Positions 32,938-42,868 of a DNA stretch of 64,000 bases are shown piece after piece. Below the pieces are notes generated by a model. That model was not told where the DNA came from. It searched no databases and saw only the letters and a list, made by a program, of their open reading frames with translations. Both the position numbers and the translations under genes were made by a program. Source of the stretch: Modestobacter marinus (lineage in GTDB: Bacteria; Actinomycetota; Actinomycetes; Mycobacteriales; Geodermatophilaceae). Within the stretch, counting starts at the first letter, position 1. The number at the start of each line of letters is the position of its first letter. The stretch spans positions 2,852,001 through 2,916,000 of the forward strand of contig NZ_JAAMPA010000001.1 in NCBI RefSeq assembly GCF_011758655.1. Reading direction: 5' to 3'.

Positions 32938-34623
32938 CTACCGGCGGCGCCGAGGCCAGATACCGGTCTTCCGGTGCGCCTCGGACGCCTCTCCGGCGGC
33001 AGCCGCGCCGAGGGCGTCGACAGCGAGCCGAGCGATCTGGCCCGGCCAGCCGTCGTCCCCGGCCAGTGCCAGGAAGTTCCGCGCCACCATCGCGGCGATC
33101 TCCTCCTCGGCCAGCCCGGAGCGGAACAGCACGTCCCGCAGCGCCCAACCCTGCCCCGCCAGGTCGCTGGCAGCCACGGTCACCGCCAGCCGCTCGACCA
33201 TGGACGCCTCGAGGCGCTCCGCCGCCCAGGGCAGCGCCGACCGCAGCACGGCCGGCGGGGTGTGGCTGGCCAGGGTGAGGAACCAGTCGGGGTCCTCCAG
33301 CAGCAGGTGCCCGAGCAGCGATGCGCCGTTCGCCGGCCACTCGTCGACTCCCGCCCACTCCCGCACCAGCGCCTCCCGCACCACTGGCCGGCCCGTGGCC
33401 AGCCGGGCCAGCCCGGCGAGGTCGTCGGTCAGGTCCAGCAGCGCCACCGGCCGGGCCAGCGTCAATGACTCCTCGACCAGCGTGGCCGCGGCCCCGCCCA
33501 GCTCGGTCAGCCGGCGGCCGCGCGCCAGCTCCGCGGCGAACGCCTCGACCAGCTCGGCCGCGGACAGCTCGGTGAATCCGGACGGCACCTCCTGCTTCCC
33601 TGCACCGCCGAACACCGCCGCCAGCGCGGCGTCCAGTTCCCGGTCGCGCAGCCGGTCCCAGGCGTCCGGGTGCCGTTCCAGCGCCGCCCGCAGCGACGCA
33701 TCGACCTGCGGCGACGAGCCGGCCGCCGCACAGGCGACGTCCACGGCGTCCGGGTTGGTCAGCCACCACCCGGCCTTCTCCGACTCCAGCACCCCGACCA
33801 GCTGGGTGGGGGTCAGCGCCGCCGGGTCCATCCCGGTCCAGGTGTCGGCGAACAGCCACCGGTCCAGCGTCTCCAGCTTGCGCACCTGGTCCGAACACAG
33901 CTCCTTCTTCGCCGCCGCCTCCAGCAGCGCCCGCGCCCGCGCGGTGTCCTGACCGTCGGGCACGACGTCGGCGGGCACGTCTGGGCCCGCGTCCACGTGC
34001 ACGCGCACGGGCGACGCGTCGCCCGAGGCGGACGCCGTCCCGACGTGCAGGGCGACCGCCGAAGCCAGCGCCCGCGGCAGCACCGAGAAGACCGCGTCGG
34101 CGACGTCGCGCCCCGACGGCGTCCGCGCCGGCAGCCCGACCACTCCTGCGCCGTTGGACACCGCCGCGAGCACGGCCGCCACCGAAGGCACCAGGGCGTC
34201 GACGTCCTCGGCGGTCAGGGCCAGCGGCGACCGGCGGGCCGACGGCACCTCCAGCGCCGGCAGTTCCCGCGATGGCTCGGCGTCCGCGGACAGGGCGTCG
34301 AGGAACCCGCCGTTGCTCCGGAAGGCCAGCACGTCCCGCGGCGTGACCCGGCTGTCGCCGTCCCAGAGCAGGTGCACCAGGTAGTTGCCCGGCCGGCCGA
34401 ACGCGTCGGTCCCGGCCGGCACCTTGCGGTAGGCGATCCGTCCGCCGGCGGCGTGCAGCAGACCGAACGACTCCCCGGCGCCGAGCCCGATCAGCGGGCC
34501 GAGCGTCGCGCGGCTGTCGCCCACCTCCGCGGGCCAGTCCGGCGAGAGCTGGACGACGCCGAAGCCCGGCCCCTCCAGGGTCCGGCTCGCCGACGTGTAG
34601 ACCAGCTGCGGGCAGGTGGTCAT
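32938..34623 (-). CDS. GTPase-associated protein 1 (GAP1)-like protein
   Basis: 561 residues. The opening CPQLVYTSASRTLEGPGFGV and VQLSPDWPAEVGD resembles the GAP1 N-terminal domain that accompanies a class of bacterial GTPases; LLHAAGGRIAYRKVPAGTD and HLLWDGDSRVTPRDVLAF fit too. The rest is helical and Ala-rich, with no catalytic motif, membrane span or signal. It is the last gene of a four-gene left-reading cassette and overlaps the GTPase stop by ATGA, so the two proteins are made together. GAP1 proteins have been proposed as partners or effectors of conflict-system GTPases; that role is from family knowledge and untested here. Confidence 0.72.
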   Translation of the reverse strand: MTTCPQLVYTSASRTLEGPGFGVVQLSPDWPAEVGDSRATLGPLIGLGAGESFGLLHAAGGRIAYRKVPAGTDAFGRPGNYLVHLLWDGDSRVTPRDVLAFRSNGGFLDALSADAEPSRELPALEVPSARRSPLALTAEDVDALVPSVAAVLAAVSNGAGVVGLPARTPSGRDVADAVFSVLPRALASAVALHVGTASASGDASPVRVHVDAGPDVPADVVPDGQDTARARALLEAAAKKELCSDQVRKLETLDRWLFADTWTGMDPAALTPTQLVGVLESEKAGWWLTNPDAVDVACAAAGSSPQVDASLRAALERHPDAWDRLRDRELDAALAAVFGGAGKQEVPSGFTELSAAELVEAFAAELARGRRLTELGGAAATLVEESLTLARPVALLDLTDDLAGLARLATGRPVVREALVREWAGVDEWPANGASLLGHLLLEDPDWFLTLASHTPPAVLRSALPWAAERLEASMVERLAVTVAASDLAGQGWALRDVLFRSGLAEEEIAAMVARNFLALAGDDGWPGQIARLAVDALGAAAAGEASEAHRKTGIWPRRRR

Positions 34624-35804
34624 CGGCCCAGCCGATCACCGGCGGCGCGGGGAGCTGCGTCGTCGTCCAGGCCCTCGCTGGGCAGCAGGCCGTGCCGGGC
34701 CAGCAGCACCAGCAGCGGTTCCAGGCAGCCCACCGGGCTGATCGAGGGGTACGCGCCCTCGCGCGCTTCCGACCCGGTCGCCGAGACGGCGTGCACGGTC
34801 GGGTCCGGCAGCCGGGTCAGCAACGTGGTCAGCAGGTTGCTGCCGCCGTTGGCCTCCAGGAAGTCGACCAGGCGGGCGCTGTTGTCCCGCACGTCCTCGA
34901 AGAGTCGCGGCAGTCCGCCGAGGCTGATCTCCGGGTTGCGCAGCGTGTCGGCCGGGAAGTCCGGTCGGGCGAGCAGCTTGTCGGCCTTGCTGAGGATCAC
35001 GCCGGTGGAGACGCCCTGCAGGTAGCCGTCCGGGCGCAGCCCGCGCGCCGAACGCAGCAGGTCGGCCAGGTTGACCAGCATCTGGGTGGGCCGCGCCATG
35101 CCCAGCGCGCCCTCGCCGGGGTCGGCCACCGCCTGCAGCCCGGGGAACATGCCGGGGGAGAGGACGACGAGCACCGCGCTGGCCTCGTACAGGAACTTGC
35201 TGAACCGGCCCAGGTCCTCCTTCCGGTACAGCTGCTCCCCGGAGGCGTCGAACAGGACGACGTTCATCGCCCGCTCCGGCCCGCCCTGCGCCGTTCTCCG
35301 GAGCACCAGGGTCAGCGGTTCCGGTGACTCGCCCTGCACCGACAGCGGCACGGTCACCGGCAGCTGCCGGTGCTCGACCAGCAGCGGCTGGTGGTAGAGC
35401 CGCTCGAACCGGTCGGCGCTGTACTCGTCGAGCTCGACCGAGATGCCCAGCGGCGCGAGCGCCCCCGCGTGCAGCGCGTCGATCAGCACCGTCAGGAAGG
35501 TGCTCTTCGAGGCGCCGGTGAGCCCCACGACGCCGACGACGACGGTCGGCCGCGCGGCGTAGTCCGGCGGCAGGCGGTGGCCGTTCGGGCAGACCGGCAC
35601 CGCGTCGACCGCGTCGGAGGCCGCCGCCCGCGCCGGGGACGACGGGCCGGGCGCCGGCTGGCCACCCCACCGTCCCTCGCTGAACCGCTGCCACGCCGAG
35701 CGCCGCTGCACCGGCATCGGCTCGAGCCCGCCGCGGGGACTGCGCACCAGCGGCACCGGGAACGACTCCAGGCAGCGGGGGCAGACGAGGTCCTTCTTCG
35801 CCAC
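34620..35804 (-). CDS. zinc-ribbon TRAFAC-type GTPase
   Basis: 394 residues. The N-terminus has a split zinc ribbon: CPRC (Cys8, Cys11) and CPNGH (Cys72, His76). The GTPase domain starts at about 87: P-loop GLTGASKST (94-102), in which Ser stands where Gly usually precedes Lys; switch/Walker B VVLFDASGEQLY; and G4-like ILSKADKLL (SKAD for NKxD). No membrane span. GTG start, one base after the stop of the small membrane gene. Nucleotide binding is likely; the changed P-loop may slow turnover. It would act as the switch between the kinase and GAP1. Confidence 0.78.
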   Translation of the reverse strand: MAKKDLVCPRCLESFPVPLVRSPRGGLEPMPVQRRSAWQRFSEGRWGGQPAPGPSSPARAAASDAVDAVPVCPNGHRLPPDYAARPTVVVGVVGLTGASKSTFLTVLIDALHAGALAPLGISVELDEYSADRFERLYHQPLLVEHRQLPVTVPLSVQGESPEPLTLVLRRTAQGGPERAMNVVLFDASGEQLYRKEDLGRFSKFLYEASAVLVVLSPGMFPGLQAVADPGEGALGMARPTQMLVNLADLLRSARGLRPDGYLQGVSTGVILSKADKLLARPDFPADTLRNPEISLGGLPRLFEDVRDNSARLVDFLEANGGSNLLTTLLTRLPDPTVHAVSATGSEAREGAYPSISPVGCLEPLLVLLARHGLLPSEGLDDDAAPRAAGDRLGR

Positions 35805-35805
35805 C

Positions 35806-35943
35806 TCAGCCCACCAGCGCGAGGTAGCCGAGCACCGTCGTGACCGCGAACACCAGCAGCAGCACCCGCTGCCGCTGCAGATAGCGGTGACGGCGGGCCT
35901 CCAGCGCCTGCTGGGCCCTCGCCCGCTGGTACAGACCGGACAC
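35806..35943 (-). CDS. 45-aa single-span membrane protein
   Basis: Too short for routine gene finders. GTG at 35941-35943 follows GAGGAGG at a good distance. The protein is a basic/Gln-rich helix (QRARAQQALEARRHRYLQRQ) then one membrane span (VLLLVFAVTTVLGYLALVG). Its stop is one base from the GTPase start, and the kinase gene ends 15 bases upstream, so it is an integral part of the cassette. It may anchor the GTPase or relay from the membrane kinase. Role is inference. Confidence 0.65.
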   Translation of the reverse strand: MSGLYQRARAQQALEARRHRYLQRQRVLLLVFAVTTVLGYLALVG

Positions 35944-35958
35944 GACGCCTCCTCGGGG

Positions 35959-37062
<1,104 letters not shown>

Positions 37063-37251
37063 GGTGCCGTGCCCCTCCCGTCGCCGGATCGACTGCGAGC
37101 CCACGGTAGAGGCCGGACCTGTGCCCGCACCATGAGCGCCGGTCTGCCTGCGCGGAGCCCGTCGTCGACCCGTTCGGGGGACTGGCTTGATGGCGAGCTG
37201 CCCGGTCACGCAGAGTCGTCGAATCGAGTCGATCAACGGGGAGCTGGGCAC

Positions 37252-37473
37252 ATGGCGGACGCACGACCGGGACGACGCGCGCGCCGACGTCGGTGCCCGC
37301 AGTGCGGCGAACTGGGTGCGCTCCCGGTGGTCTACGGGCTCCCGGACGTCGCCACCATGGAGCTGGGCGCCGAAGGCAAGGTCATCCTCCGGGGCTGCGT
37401 GCTCGACCCGGATGATGATCCCGACTGGCTCTGCCTGTCCTGCGCGGAGGGCCCGGATCAGCTGACCGCCTGA
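37252..37473 (+). CDS. small zinc-ribbon-like protein
   Basis: 73 residues with CPQC near 16-19 and CLSC near 63-66, separated by about 45 residues, so one zinc may be bound by the four Cys. The middle (LPVVYGLPDVATMELG, VILRGCVLDPDDDPDW) is a small beta pattern. GGGGAGCTGGGC precedes the ATG. It is divergent from the kinase gene, with 189 bases between starts. Small proteins of this kind are common; function unknown. Confidence 0.65.
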   Translation: MADARPGRRARRRRCPQCGELGALPVVYGLPDVATMELGAEGKVILRGCVLDPDDDPDWLCLSCAEGPDQLTA

Positions 37474-37536
37474 CCGGTCAGCTCACGGCCGGACGGCGAC
37501 CGTCACCCGGGCGTCGAGCTCTCGCTCGCCGTCGGA

Positions 37537-37553
37537 GGTATCGCGTCGATACC
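37537..37553. promoter_or_regulatory. putative operator (GGTATCG-CGT-CGATACC)
   Basis: A perfect 7-bp inverted repeat, GGTATCG (37537-37543) and CGATACC (37547-37553), ends 8 bases before the antitoxin-like gene. The half-sites match those before the other ribbon-helix-helix gene, in the opposite order. Confidence 0.6.
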
Positions 37554-37561
37554 GTCGAACG

Positions 37562-37768
37562 ATGGCCATGACCCTGCAAACCGACGACGAACTCGAGCGC
37601 GCACTCACCGCGCTCGCGGAGGCGGAGGGCACCTCGCGCCAGGAGGTCGTCCGGCGCGCCGTGCTCGAGCGGTACGAGCGGAGCGGCCACGCTGCCCGCG
37701 TCCAGCAGAGCTCGGGCCGCATGATCGAGAAGTGGGGCGACGTCCTCGACCGGCTGGGCACGGTGTGA
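37562..37768 (+). CDS. orphan ribbon-helix-helix (CopG-type) antitoxin-like protein
   Basis: 68 residues. MTLQTDDELERALTALAEAE then GTSRQEVVRRAVLERYE is a ribbon-helix-helix domain; the tail (MIEKWGDVLDRLG) resembles an antitoxin tail. It opens with MAMTL exactly like the Doc partner at 32630, but no toxin gene follows: the next frame is a 24-codon stub. It may be the remainder of a lost pair, an antitoxin against another toxin (anti-addiction), or an independent regulator. The 37769-38009 gap holds no gene I can support. Confidence 0.72.
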   Translation: MAMTLQTDDELERALTALAEAEGTSRQEVVRRAVLERYERSGHAARVQQSSGRMIEKWGDVLDRLGTV

Positions 37769-38009
37769 GGCAGGTCGAGCATCGCGAGTTCGCGAGGGCA
37801 CGGCAGGAAGCTCAGGTGCTCAGCTTCGCCTGGCGATGAGAACGGTGAGCGGGCGCTGGTTGGTGTCGCCGCGTCTGAAGGGGTCGGGCGCTGAGCCAGT
37901 AGAGACGCCCGGCTGCTCGCGGGAGGGCGGTCACCCGAGCGGGGGAGTGGAACGGGTCAGTCTCGGTGAACCCGTCAACCACGGGCGCCGCTCACCCGAC
38001 GTCTGAGGG

Positions 38010-39776
38010 GTGACCTGGTCGACGGCTCCTGCGGTGGCGACACCCCGGATGATGGCGCGCGTCCTGGCCACCTTCTACATCGCCGCCGCGATCGCCGGGC
38101 TGTTCGCCGTCTTCGGGCCGGGCGCCCGGGCGGAGGGACGCTGGCAGATCTTTGGCATGGTGCTCCTCGTCCTGGTCTGCGGCACCGCCGCGTTCCGCTG
38201 GGGACCGTACTGGCCGCGCCGGGTCTTCCACCTGCCGGTCGCCTCGGCCTCCGCGCTGGTCGCCTGCGTCGTGCTGATCAGCCCCGACCCGGCCACCGCG
38301 GTCGCGGCGGCCGCGGTGCTGTCGTTCGTCGCCGTCGACGCCTGCTTCTTCTTCAGCCTGCGGCTGGCCTGGCTGCACCTGGCCTTCGGCATCACCGCGG
38401 TGACCGCCGCGCTGATGGCGCAGGGTGACGTCCCGGTGTCCATCGCGCTGGGGCTCGACGCGATCATCGTCGCGCTGGGCACCGTCGTCCGTGGCCTGGT
38501 GATCCGGGCGTCCAGCGCCAGCCGCGACCCGCTCACCGGGCTGGCCAACCGGCGTGGCTTCGACGACGGCCTGCAGGAGCTGCTGGCCAACGCGGGCCGC
38601 ACCGGCGAGCGGCTGACGGCGGCCCTGCTCGACCTCGACCACTTCAAGCAGATCAACGACACCGCCGGTCACGAGGCCGGGGACCTGGTGCTGTGCCGGA
38701 TCGCCGACGTCTGGCGCCGCGAGCTGCCGACCGGCGCCGTCCTGAGCCGGCACGGCGGCGACGAGTTCGCGCTCCTCCTGCCGGGGACGACGGGCCCGGA
38801 CGCGCTGGAGCTGGTGCGGCGGATCGCCGCCCTGCACCCGGAGATCGGGCTGTCGGTCGGCCTCGCCGAGCACCATCGCGACCAGAGCGCCGCCGACCTG
38901 ATGCGCCGCGCCGACCGTGCCCTCTACGACGCCAAGGCCGCGGGCCGCGGCCGGGCCGAGCTCGAGGGCGGGCCCGGCTCCGAGCTGGCGCGCGACCTCG
39001 AGGCCGCGCTGGCCGCCGGGGACGTCGAGGTGCACTACCAGCTGATCGTCGCCCTCGCCGACGGTGCGACCGTCGGCGTGGAGGCGCTGTCCCGCTGGAC
39101 CCACCCGGAGCGCGGACCGCTGCCGCCGGCGGAGTTCGTCGCCGTCGCCGAGCACTCCGGCCTGATCGCCACCCTCGGCGCCCACGTGCTGCGCACCGCC
39201 TGTCGGCAGCTGGCCGGCGTCCGGACCCCGGCCGGCGAGCAGGTGACGCTGGGCGTCAACGTCTCCGGGCGCGAGCTGAGCGACCCCGACTACGCGCAGC
39301 GGGTGCACGCCGTCCTCGCCGAGACCGGGTTCCCCGCCGGGCACCTGGTGCTCGAGGTGACCGAGAACCTGATCGAGGGCCAGTCGCCGACCGCCGTCGC
39401 CGCGCTGCACGAGCTGCGCGCCGCCGGGCTCAAGGTGTCGATCGACGACTTCGGCACCGGCTACTCCTCGCTGAGCCGGCTGGACACCCTGCCGGCCGAC
39501 GTCCTCAAGCTCGACCGGTCGTTCGTCGCCACCCTGAGCACCTCGCCGCGGCGGGCGCAGATGCTCACCAGCCTGGTCGCCATGTGCCGGGGCCTCGGCC
39601 TCGACGTCGTCGCCGAGGGCGTGGAGACCGCAGAGCAGGAGGCCGCAGTGCGCGGCGTCGGCTGCTCCTTCGCCCAGGGCTGGCTGTACGGGCGGGCCGT
39701 GCCGCTGCCCGAGCTGCTCGCCGGCCTCCGGCCCGGTGCGGCCGCCCTGCCGCAGGAAGCTGCCTCCCGTGGCTGA
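38010..39776 (+). CDS. membrane GGDEF-EAL cyclic-di-GMP enzyme (first of tandem pair)
   Basis: 588 residues. Several hydrophobic spans (about 15-165) anchor it. The GGDEF domain (about 175-320) has RHGGDEFALLLPG intact; upstream DLDHFKQINDTAGHEAGD is normal. The EAL domain (about 335-585) has VGVEALSRW with the EAL signature, and DDFGTGYSSLSRL and KLDRSFV motifs. So both synthesis and hydrolysis of cyclic-di-GMP are possible, though such hybrids often favour one. GTG start at 38010. The 3' end overlaps the next, similar gene by 8 bases. Confidence 0.9.
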   Translation: MTWSTAPAVATPRMMARVLATFYIAAAIAGLFAVFGPGARAEGRWQIFGMVLLVLVCGTAAFRWGPYWPRRVFHLPVASASALVACVVLISPDPATAVAAAAVLSFVAVDACFFFSLRLAWLHLAFGITAVTAALMAQGDVPVSIALGLDAIIVALGTVVRGLVIRASSASRDPLTGLANRRGFDDGLQELLANAGRTGERLTAALLDLDHFKQINDTAGHEAGDLVLCRIADVWRRELPTGAVLSRHGGDEFALLLPGTTGPDALELVRRIAALHPEIGLSVGLAEHHRDQSAADLMRRADRALYDAKAAGRGRAELEGGPGSELARDLEAALAAGDVEVHYQLIVALADGATVGVEALSRWTHPERGPLPPAEFVAVAEHSGLIATLGAHVLRTACRQLAGVRTPAGEQVTLGVNVSGRELSDPDYAQRVHAVLAETGFPAGHLVLEVTENLIEGQSPTAVAALHELRAAGLKVSIDDFGTGYSSLSRLDTLPADVLKLDRSFVATLSTSPRRAQMLTSLVAMCRGLGLDVVAEGVETAEQEAAVRGVGCSFAQGWLYGRAVPLPELLAGLRPGAAALPQEAASRG

Positions 39777-41598
39777 GCCGGCCGCCCGGTCCGCAGCAGG
39801 TGCCCGATCGGGACGACGGGGAGGTGGCGCGCTGCGGCAGCTCCGGTCGGGCGCGCCCGAGGTGGCGACGCCGCGGACGACGGCCCGCACCCTGGCCGTC
39901 TTCTACGCCTTCGGTGGCGCCGCCGGCCTGCTCGCCCTGCTGGGGGCGACGCCGCACTCCGGCCGTAGCTGGGTCATCGCGACGATCGCGAGCAGCGCCC
40001 TGCTCGGCGCAGTCGTGATCGGCCGCTGGGGCCCACGCTGGCCGCGCGCCGTCTTCCACGTCCCGGTCGCCGCGGCGACCGGCCTGATCGGGGCCGCCGC
40101 AGCGCTGGCCCCCGACCCGCTCACCGCGCTGGCCATCGCGTCGATCATCGCCTTCGTCGCGATCGACGCGTTCTTCTTCTTCCGCCACGGGCCGGCGCTC
40201 GCCCACCTGGGTGGCGCAGTGCTCGGCATCAGTGCCGTGCTCCTGCTGCGCCCGGACGTGCCGGCGCCCACCGTGCTGGCGCTGGTCACGGTGGTGGTCG
40301 CGCTGGGCACGGTGACCCGCGACCTCGTCTGGCGGGCGTCGAGCGCCAGCTGCGACCCGCTCACCGGGCTGGCGAACCGGCGTGGTCTGGACGACGCGCT
40401 GCACGAGCTGCTCGCCGCCGCCGACCGCCGCGGCGAACCGCTGTCCGCAGCGCTGCTGGACCTCGACCACTTCAAGCAGGTCAACGACACCGACGGGCAC
40501 GAGGCCGGCGACCGGGTGCTGCTGCGGGTCACCGAGGCCTGGAGCGCCCAGCTCCCTCCCGGGGCGGTGCTCGCCCGGCACGGTGGCGACGAGTTCGCGC
40601 TGCTGCTCCCCGGCCTCACCGGCCCGGCCGCCCTGGCCGAGGTGCAACGGCTGACCGCGCTGCACCCGGACATCGGGGTCTCCGGCGGCGTCGCCCAGCA
40701 CGTCCCGGGTGAGACCCGGGCCCAGCTGATGCGCCGGGCCGACGCCGCCCTCTACGTCGCCAAGGACGGCGGCCGCAACCGGTGCGCCCTCGACGGCGCC
40801 GCCCGCGACCAGCTGTCCACCGACCTCGCCGGAGCCCTCGCTGCCGGGCAGCTCGGCGTGGCGTTCCAGCCGGTGGTCGAGCTCAGCGGCAACCGGGTGA
40901 TCGGCGTGGAGGCGCTGGCCCGGTGGGACCACCCCGAGCGTGGCGCCGTCCCGCCGGACGAGTTCATCGCCCTCGCCGAGCAGCACGGCCTGCTCACCGC
41001 GCTCGGTGAGCAGGCGCTGCGGACCGCGCTCGGGCAGCTCACCGGGCTGCGGGAGGCGACCGGTGTGCACCTGCTGCTCGGCGTGAACGTGTCGGTGCGG
41101 GAGCTGGCTGCCGCGGACTACCCGCAGCGCTTCGCCGCGCTGCTCGCCGAGTTCGGCTGGTCGGCCGACCAGGTCGTCGTCGAGGTCACCGAGACCCAGC
41201 TGGAGTCCGACGCCGGCGCCGTCCGGCAGAACCTCGAGGCGCTGAGAGGGCTGGGCGCCGTCGTCGCCGCCGACGACTTCGGCACCGGTTACTCGTCGCT
41301 GAGCCGGATCGACGTGCTGCCCGTCCAGCACCTCAAGCTCGACACGTCCTTCATCGCGTCGATCACCACCTCGCCGCGCCGCGCGCAGCTGCTGGCCAGC
41401 ATCGTCGCGCTGGCCGACAACCTCGGTCTGGGGCTGGTCGCCGAGGGTGTCGAGACCGTCGAGCAGGACGCCGAGCTCCGCCGGCTCGGCGTCCTGCTCG
41501 CGCAGGGCTGGCTGTACGGCCGGCCGATGTCGGTGACCGACCTGGCGGTGTGGCTGGACGCGCGGTCGGTGGACGGCGCGTTCGCCGTCGCCGGCTGA
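39769..41598 (+). CDS. membrane GGDEF-EAL cyclic-di-GMP enzyme (second of tandem pair)
   Basis: 609 residues from GTG 39769, chosen for CAGGAAGC upstream and its 8-base overlap with the first gene; 39736 is a longer alternative. Membrane spans at about 35-185, GGDEF domain with RHGGDEFALLLPG, EAL domain with IGVEALARW and DDFGTGYSSLSRI. It is clearly a paralogue of the first gene throughout its length, so the pair arose by duplication and then diverged. Both active-site signatures are intact. Likely co-transcribed; both would act at the inner membrane. Confidence 0.88.
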   Translation: MAEPAARSAAGARSGRRGGGALRQLRSGAPEVATPRTTARTLAVFYAFGGAAGLLALLGATPHSGRSWVIATIASSALLGAVVIGRWGPRWPRAVFHVPVAAATGLIGAAAALAPDPLTALAIASIIAFVAIDAFFFFRHGPALAHLGGAVLGISAVLLLRPDVPAPTVLALVTVVVALGTVTRDLVWRASSASCDPLTGLANRRGLDDALHELLAAADRRGEPLSAALLDLDHFKQVNDTDGHEAGDRVLLRVTEAWSAQLPPGAVLARHGGDEFALLLPGLTGPAALAEVQRLTALHPDIGVSGGVAQHVPGETRAQLMRRADAALYVAKDGGRNRCALDGAARDQLSTDLAGALAAGQLGVAFQPVVELSGNRVIGVEALARWDHPERGAVPPDEFIALAEQHGLLTALGEQALRTALGQLTGLREATGVHLLLGVNVSVRELAAADYPQRFAALLAEFGWSADQVVVEVTETQLESDAGAVRQNLEALRGLGAVVAADDFGTGYSSLSRIDVLPVQHLKLDTSFIASITTSPRRAQLLASIVALADNLGLGLVAEGVETVEQDAELRRLGVLLAQGWLYGRPMSVTDLAVWLDARSVDGAFAVAG

Positions 41599-41649
41599 GG
41601 ACCGGGCAGATCGCCGCTGCTCAGCGCGGGCTCTTCCGGCCGGGTGAGA

Positions 41650-41997
41650 TCAGGAGACCGCGCGTCGGGTGTCGCCCCACCCCGCCCCGTCCCACCAGCG
41701 TTCGGCCGACGGGTCCGAGGGATCGCGGTACCAGCCCGGCTGTGGCCCCGCGGGGCTGATCATCGGCTGGGCCATCAGGACGACCGGCTCCGGTCGACTC
41801 CGAGCCGCCATCGCCAGTGAGACGACCCATCCGACGAACGTCCAACCGAGGAACAGGTTGAGGACCAGCACCGTGCCGCGATCAGCGATGCCCCGGGCGA
41901 AGGCGATGATCGTGGGAGTGAAGTAGAGCGCGAGCACCACGAGCACGATCATCAGGACGACGAAGCCGCCGCCCCCACTGCCATCTGAGTCGCCCAT
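41650..41997 (-). CDS. superinfection-immunity-like membrane protein with DUF2510 tail
   Basis: 115 residues. Two spans (about 11-30, VLMIVLVVLALYFTPTIIA; about 42-62, VLNLFLGWTFVGWVVSLAMA) carry the LYFTPTIIAFARG and LNLFLGWTFVGW wording of the superinfection-immunity (Imm_superinfect) family. A C-terminal DUF2510 module ends it (PGWYRDPSDPSAERWWDG). The phage name of the family stems from a T4 protein; bacterial copies with this tail are common, so a defence role is not implied. ATG 41997 is preferred over a longer frame. Confidence 0.78.
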   Translation of the reverse strand: MGDSDGSGGGGFVVLMIVLVVLALYFTPTIIAFARGIADRGTVLVLNLFLGWTFVGWVVSLAMAARSRPEPVVLMAQPMISPAGPQPGWYRDPSDPSAERWWDGAGWGDTRRAVS

Positions 41998-42181
41998 GAT
42001 GTCCCCCCGTGACGGATGCCGTCCCCGCTGCCCAGTGACCCGGGATCCGGTCCACCAACGGTCGCCGAACCGGCGTCGGATCAGATCCGGGCCACCCCGT
42101 GCCGTTACTGCGGAACACTCGCGGTGTCGACCCGTGCTGCCACGGTGGTGCGCCTGCCCCGAGGTCCACGAGGATGCGTCG

Positions 42182-42856
42182 GTGCGGGTGGCCATCGCGG
42201 ACGACAGCCCCTTCTTCCGGCAGGGCCTCGCCGTGCTGCTGCAGAGCGCGGGTCACGATGTCGTCGTCCTCGCGGCGGACGGCGTCGAGCTGCTCGCCGA
42301 ACTGCACGCCATGCCGGATCGACCCGACGTCGTCATCATCGACGTCTGGATGCCGCCCACCCACACCGACGAAGGACTCGTCGCCGCCGAGCAGCTGCAC
42401 CTCGTGTGGCCCGACCTACCGGTGCTGTTGCTCTCCGCCCACGTGCAGCCGTCCTACGCCACCCGCCTGCTCGCCGGCGGCACCCGCGGCCGCGGACTGC
42501 TGTCGAAGGACAAGGTCGACGACCTCGGCACCCTGCTCGACGCCCTGACCCGGCTGACCACCGGTGGTCTGGTGCTCGACCAGGACGTGGTCGCGGACCT
42601 CATCTCCCAGCAGCGCGGCACCGGTGAGCTGGATCGGCTCAGTGCCCGTGAGCGCGACGTCCTCAGGTCCATGGCCGAAGGCCGGTCCAACCGGAGCATC
42701 GCCGGCACCCTGCACCTCAGCGAGCGGACCATCGAGGCGCACACGGCGAGCATCTTCGACAAGCTCGGCATCTCCGCGGAGGGTGGTGACAACCGCCGGG
42801 TCCGCGCAGTGCTGACCTGGTTGCGCGGCCACTCGGTGGCGGCAACGGAGCCATGA
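42182..42856 (+). CDS. NarL/LuxR-type response regulator
   Basis: 224 residues. The receiver domain opens VAIADDSPFFRQGLAVLL (acidic pair Asp7/Asp8), phospho-acceptor Asp54 in VVIIDVWMPP, and Ser/Lys regions near LLLSAHV and LLSKDKV. The C-terminal LuxR helix-turn-helix is LSARERDVLRSMAEG, then RSNRSIAGTLHLSERTIEAH. GTG 42182 is the most likely start. It is convergent with the histidine kinase next door, with only 12 bases between stops, and is its obvious partner. Confidence 0.88.
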   Translation: MRVAIADDSPFFRQGLAVLLQSAGHDVVVLAADGVELLAELHAMPDRPDVVIIDVWMPPTHTDEGLVAAEQLHLVWPDLPVLLLSAHVQPSYATRLLAGGTRGRGLLSKDKVDDLGTLLDALTRLTTGGLVLDQDVVADLISQQRGTGELDRLSARERDVLRSMAEGRSNRSIAGTLHLSERTIEAHTASIFDKLGISAEGGDNRRVRAVLTWLRGHSVAATEP

Positions 42857-42868
42857 AGGAGGACGTCG

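Noticed and set aside
37765-37839. A toxin gene directly after the orphan antitoxin at 37562
   Set aside because: The only coupled frame, from GTG 37765, is 24 codons with no Doc, PIN or RelE motif.
37769-38009. A gene in the 240-base gap before the GGDEF-EAL genes
   Set aside because: No frame of useful length with a start and ribosome site; no convincing palindrome either.
41650-41997. Phage-derived superinfection immunity gene as evidence of a prophage
   Set aside because: The family is widespread as small bacterial membrane proteins, this one has an actinobacterial DUF2510 tail, and no phage structural or integrase genes are nearby.
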